Positions 60,279-64,000 of a DNA stretch of 64,000 nt are shown piece by piece. The DNA is from Gonapodya prolifera JEL478 (taxonomy: Eukaryota; Monoblepharomycota; Monoblepharidomycetes; Monoblepharidales; Gonapodyaceae): positions 141,386 to 205,385 of the forward strand of contig KQ965744.1 in NCBI GenBank assembly GCA_001574975.1. Direction: 5' to 3'. Numbering within the stretch: the stretch's first letter is position 1; every line of letters starts with the position of its first letter. Made by a program: the position numbers and the translations under genes. Under the pieces are notes generated by a model. It saw only the letters and a program-made list of their open reading frames with translations, had not been told where the DNA came from and made no database searches.

Positions 60279-61492
60279 GTTGATATCTAGTTCAACTGTG
60301 CTTGCCGGCCTGGGGTGGGGGGTGGGTGGATAAAATTATATGTAAAATTCGGAGGTCTGCTTGGTTCGTTGCAGCTGGAAGCAGTTCCTCAGGTTGACTT
60401 GGGAATCAGCGAATCGCAACGCAACCGACACGGACATTTTCGTGCAGAATGTAAATGTGTATGTGACAACTGTCTCTGCAGTACTTATGCGGGTTGGTCC
60501 TCAATTGGGGCGGATGCTGCGCCACTCGTAAGCAACTTCTCCGTACAAGTCTGTAATCCGACTCCGAGCTCAGCGACGATGAAATTAATATGCAAATGAA
60601 TGAATCGAGTTCAGATGCAGAACGAAAGGGCAAGTAAAGTTTAATATATTGCAATGAGTCGACTGAGCCACACTCGCTGAATCTCGGCACCACACTCCCT
60701 CTGCATGTCCTTCCTTCTGTTTTGTTTGAATCGCCTGGATCGCCCTTGCTGACCCTCGCGTGCTCGTCCCCCTCTTGTGCACTTTCCGCCTCCGCCATCC
60801 CACAGAACTCTTTGAGTCGGTCTCAAACTCCTGAAGGGCACCGACCTGATGCCTGTCTTGAGCGAGACCCAAACGCAGGCGTTCACTGCCGCCACTGGGG
60901 CAAAATCATGCTGCCAGAACAGTCGAGACCGCTGTCCCGGTTGTTATGCAAATTCTTCTCACCCAAGCCGTCCCCGCTGCATGCGCCGCGGTCGACAACT
61001 TTCGTGTGTGAAAAGGGCAAGAGCAAGCTCAGGTAGTGCCTGATCTTTGGCGCAGCGGGACTCATGACAATCGCAGTGTCGCTTGTGGTCGGCGGAGAGG
61101 ATGCAAAGGGCGTGTGAGCGACGAGTGATTGACCTCTATTGTCCCAACAAAATCGGACTTCGGCAAATTTTTCGATTCGGGCCAGGCCTCTCCAAGAACA
61201 ATATCACGTCTTCAAGTTTACAGTAACCTCCAAGCTTCTACTAGTCCTCTCCATTACTCCAGGATATCTGGAATATACCTTAATTTTATATTGCCAAATT
61301 TAATTTGAGTACAACAAGTGATCCGATGTGGCCACAATTTTGATCAATTTTCTTGAGCGATGGCATCTGATTGTAGCTAATGAAGTAAAAGTAGAACCGA
61401 AAGAAATGCAAGGTGTGTGATGGTGGGATAAAACTTGGTGCAAATAGTATAAACAATATATTATAAAATTATTCTAGAGTAACAACATATGA
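60279..61492. other. Intergenic stretch, AT-rich at its 3' end
   Basis: About 1.2 kb. A plus-strand frame at 60722-61036 and minus-strand frames at 60406-60895 are open but have no motifs. From 61140 to the tRNA the sequence is strongly AT-rich without coding character. Confidence 0.45.
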
Positions 61493-61564
61493 TCCGATAT
61501 GGTCTAGGGGCTAGGATTCATCGCTCTCACCGATGAGGCCCGGGTTCGATTCCCGGTGTCGGAA
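61493..61564 (+). tRNA. tRNA-Glu (anticodon CTC)
   Basis: A full cloverleaf of 72 nt. Acceptor arms TCCGATA / TGTCGGA pair over 7 bp (one G-T) with discriminator A. The D-arm region is GGTCTAGGGGCTAGGAT. The anticodon arm CATCG-CTCTCAC-CGATG has anticodon CTC at 61526-61528. The T-arm CCGGGTTCGATTCCCGG contains box B (GGTTCGATTCC). There is no intron and no encoded CCA. A T-run (CACTTTTTG) just after the gene serves as the RNA polymerase III terminator. Confidence 0.96.
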
Positions 61565-62498
61565 CACTTTTTGCCTCTTGTCAGCAGAAAAATCGGTCAG
61601 CCACACATTATTGGTGGGTTTCAAAATGAACCGTTTTTGCCCCCTAAAGTTTGTCTCCCAACCCGAAGAACTGGCTCTACTTCAGGAAACGGCCCACCAG
61701 ACCAGCCGTGAGTGGTGGTAAGACCCGTTTGTGAGTAAAAAATGTATACTGTGAGACCATAGTCAAACAATACATATAATCTACCTCACATGTCCCAATT
61801 CTATCTTGCCGACCCGCCCCCCCCTTCGGCACTACAAAATTGACACAAGACCATTGTTCACAAACTGTACGACATGAATGCCGTTCCGTTCTGCTAACAC
61901 ATGTCAGTCACCAGCGCCAGTGGCCCATTGCTAAAGTAACAACACCCATGCTGGTTGCTGTCAAGAGTAAGATGCACAATGTTAAGCTTACTTCTGAACA
62001 ACAAAGTCGTCTAGTATCAATTAATATTATCTGCGCAGTAAATAGCATGCATCAATTGAGCGTTGCCCATTGTTGAAACCCCCAGCCTGAAGGGCTGAAG
62101 TGAGAGCTTGAAGTGAGCTTAAAGTCATGACTTCAAGGGGGAGAAACAGGTTGAGTTACAACTAATTTTGAAACCCACCATTGTTTCCTGACTGACCAGT
62201 GAAGGTGGCCTGAAAATTAACACTGCGGTGCCCACTGCCAGCGCAAGTGGTTGTCACATGGCAGCACAGACAAACAGGGAAGGTGAAGCAGCTGATTTGA
62301 GCTTTTGGAGAGGGAGGCATTGCGCCATCACATTTCACCCAAAACGGACATGCAAAGGCAACCAAGGTTGGTGATGAGGCATTCTCAAACCAAATTGTTC
62401 AGAGCAGAGCACCAAACTCATGCCCTGGAGTACATGTTGTTTTTGCTTGGTCATTTTTTGGTTCTGAGCCATTGGTGGAGAGTTAAGCTGAACCCCCA
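61565..62498. other. Region between the tRNA and the Cys-rich gene
   Basis: About 930 nt without a supported gene. A short local repetition (GAAGTGAG then GCTTGAAGTGAGCTT) lies at 62096-62120. The 5' exon of the downstream gene may lie here. Confidence 0.4.
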
Positions 62499-63475
62499 TT
62501 GCAAAAACTTGATCAAAAATGGCCACATTCATGCTACTTGTTGTGTGTCCACAGCATTGGATGGGTATATTGCCAACTGCAATTCTTCTCCCCCAGACCC
62601 AACGCACTGTGTCCGAGTCCCTTTGTATGTGTACCCAACCTGGTCAGTTGGGGTGCGTTCACTTTTGCCTTGTGTCTCCTTGTCCATTTGTTGTAGATTA
62701 CAAATGTCCGCAACAAACAGGATTCTGCCCCTGTCCCTGTGGCCACTCTCTGACTGCGGATCAAAACAACTCCACAATGATTCCTGGGGGGCCTACCCAA
62801 CATGCTGGCAAATGTTCTGCAGAGATGACTGCGTTCAAGGCTTATTTTGTTTGGAAACCTCAAGAGGTGAGTCCCATGCTTTTACCTTTGTTTTGAGTGA
62901 TCACCACACCACAAATGAGACACTTTCTCTTTGCTGCAAGGCTCATAGTGTCTCTGTATTGGGGAAACTAGAGGCAAAACAGCTCTTTGTCTGACAAACA
63001 GCAGCCAGTGTTGCAGAACAGTTCCTCTTGGAAAAGCATGCAACAGTTATAAGACATATTTCTGGCTTTTGGTCTTTGGTTCCAACTGTGCAAAGTCATA
63101 CTGGTGTCTTCCAGACCCCAACGTTCTCAATCCAGTGAACCCGGGAGCTCCGATATGTGAGTATCTTTGGTGGGCGTAAAACTGTATTTGTCACTGCCCC
63201 AAAAGTTAATTCATATCACCCCATCAAAAGCTTGCCAGATTTGCAACCAGTCTGGGGTCAGCAACTGCCCCAGCAATGTAACCTCCAAGGCAATCTCTAC
63301 CGTCACAGCCAGCATGCTCCCTTCAACAGCATCACCATTGGTGACCCCACAAGCCGGAAGTGGCTTGGCAGGAAGAAATTCTGCCAAGAAAAAAGGTGCA
63401 CTCAAGGGTGGAGCAAGACACATTGTTCCTTGGGTAGCTTTGGCTGCAATTCTGGCACATCTCCTTGCCCCTTGA
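62499..63475 (+). CDS. Cys-rich extracellular protein with GPI-anchor-like C-terminus (5' end tentative)
   Basis: Not recognised as a family. Exons ...-62652, 62697-62866, 62949-63156 and 63231-63475 join in matching phases. With the in-frame Met at 62499 the product is 258 residues, but the first exon lacks a convincing signal peptide, so the true start may lie in another exon. Cysteines are dense: ALCPSPFVCVP, YKCPQQTGFCPCPCG, AGKCSAEM, ECLCIGETRGKTALC, SSQCCRTVPLGKACNSYK, SNCAKSYWCLPDPNV, GAPISCQICNQSGVSNCPS. Two Asn-glycosylation motifs are visible (NNST, NVTS). Then comes a Thr/Ser/Ala linker and a hydrophobic end (HIVPWVALAAILAHLLAP) as in GPI-anchored fungal wall proteins. A typical architecture, but the function is unknown. 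Confidence 0.55.
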
Positions 63476-64000
63476 TGCTGTATGTCAAAATTTGAGAGAG
63501 CGGGCATTGTCTGGCACTTGAAATGAATGGGATTTTTACAAAAGTGCAGAGAGAAGAAAATGGACTGCTTGGTATTGGCTTAATGTGAACTCTTCCCAAT
63601 AAATCATTTTTTTTCTTCACACACAAGCAATCATCAGAACGTTTGCGTCAATGCCACAGATATGTCTCCAGGGGAGATGGTGTAGCTAGATGATACTGTC
63701 AATCTCGTCCCATTCTTGACTTTACTGTAAAGATGGCATGCATGCAAAAACAAGGCAGATGTCACCATAGCCTCAGGTGACATCCATTGACATGGTATAT
63801 ATAGTGTGAGGTGTTAAGTGCTGTGCCACTACTGTGGTCATGTATTTAGATGAGTGCACCTGCAGGGCGTGCCCCAAGTTTGGCGTCACGTTCCTGCAGG
63901 TGAGTTCTGTGTGCGCTACAACATATTATGTATCTTTGATCATATATATACACGTTCCTGCAGTTTACAGGCTCGTGTAGCTCACCTAGGTTGTGTAGCA
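63476..64000. other. 3' end of window, no supported gene
   Basis: About 525 nt. The 13-mer CACGTTCCTGCAG occurs twice (63888-63900 and 63951-63963), and GTGTAG is repeated at the very end. A TATATATA run lies near 63796. Nothing coding is visible. Confidence 0.4.

Noticed and set aside
62305-62994. A 229-residue single-frame plus-strand ORF over the Cys-rich gene.
   Set aside because: It runs through clear introns (62653-62696 and 62867-62948). The spliced model in another frame keeps phase over four exons and gives a coherent Cys-rich chain with a hydrophobic tail.

Overview
The window is nuclear DNA of a fungus. Genes lie on both strands and are cut by many short introns (mostly about 50-85 nt) with GTGAGT/GTAAGT-like donors and YAG acceptors. 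The conserved proteins are standard fungal housekeeping proteins: CUL4, OMA1, LSM7, SNX4/Atg24, mitochondrial uS2, RLP24, SPT7, GRC3, capping protein beta, an exportin-5/MSN5 karyopherin, and CK2 alpha. Intron density and an LRR protein whose N-terminus resembles the MLKL-type helical domains common in mushroom-forming fungi make a basidiomycete my best guess, but the phylum is not proven by what I can see.

Layout. 0-8.5 kb: the C-terminal end of a cullin-4 (cut by the window edge), a small membrane protein, OMA1, LSM7 with an RGG-rich N-terminus, and the PX-BAR sorting nexin SNX4. 8.5-11.1 kb: a decayed GH3 beta-glucosidase and unassigned sequence. 11.1-19.1 kb: a coiled-coil protein, an Arg-Gly protein, a large Pro/Ser/Thr-rich disordered protein, an acyl-CoA-thioesterase-like double-hotdog protein and an F-box protein. 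19.2-29.4 kb: a helical-domain/LRR protein, mitochondrial uS2, an allantoate-permease-type MFS transporter, a small unknown gene and RLP24. 29.6-44.6 kb: SPT7 and GRC3 (divergent), capping protein beta, and the exportin. 44.6-50.5 kb: one or two small unknown genes, then about 3.5 kb holding copies of a dispersed repeat. 50.5-59.4 kb: an intact TRAIP-like RING E3 gene followed by two decayed copies of itself, with CK2 alpha on the opposite strand between them. 59.5-64 kb: a small secreted Cys-containing protein, a tRNA-Glu(CTC) and a multi-exon Cys-rich protein with a GPI-anchor-like tail, in AT-richer flanks.

There is no operon logic. Functionally the block mixes ubiquitin/DNA-damage enzymes (CUL4, TRAIP-like), ribosome biogenesis (RLP24, GRC3), RNA decay/splicing (LSM7), SAGA transcription (SPT7), mitochondrial quality control and translation (OMA1, uS2m), endosomal/autophagic traffic (SNX4), nuclear export (MSN5/XPO5) and actin capping. 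The accessory interest is in the TRAIP-like gene with its two relics, the decayed glucosidase, the 45.8-49.9 kb repeat family and the two secreted Cys proteins.

Exon boundaries were read by eye. Where exon sums are stated, they were checked to keep the reading frame.
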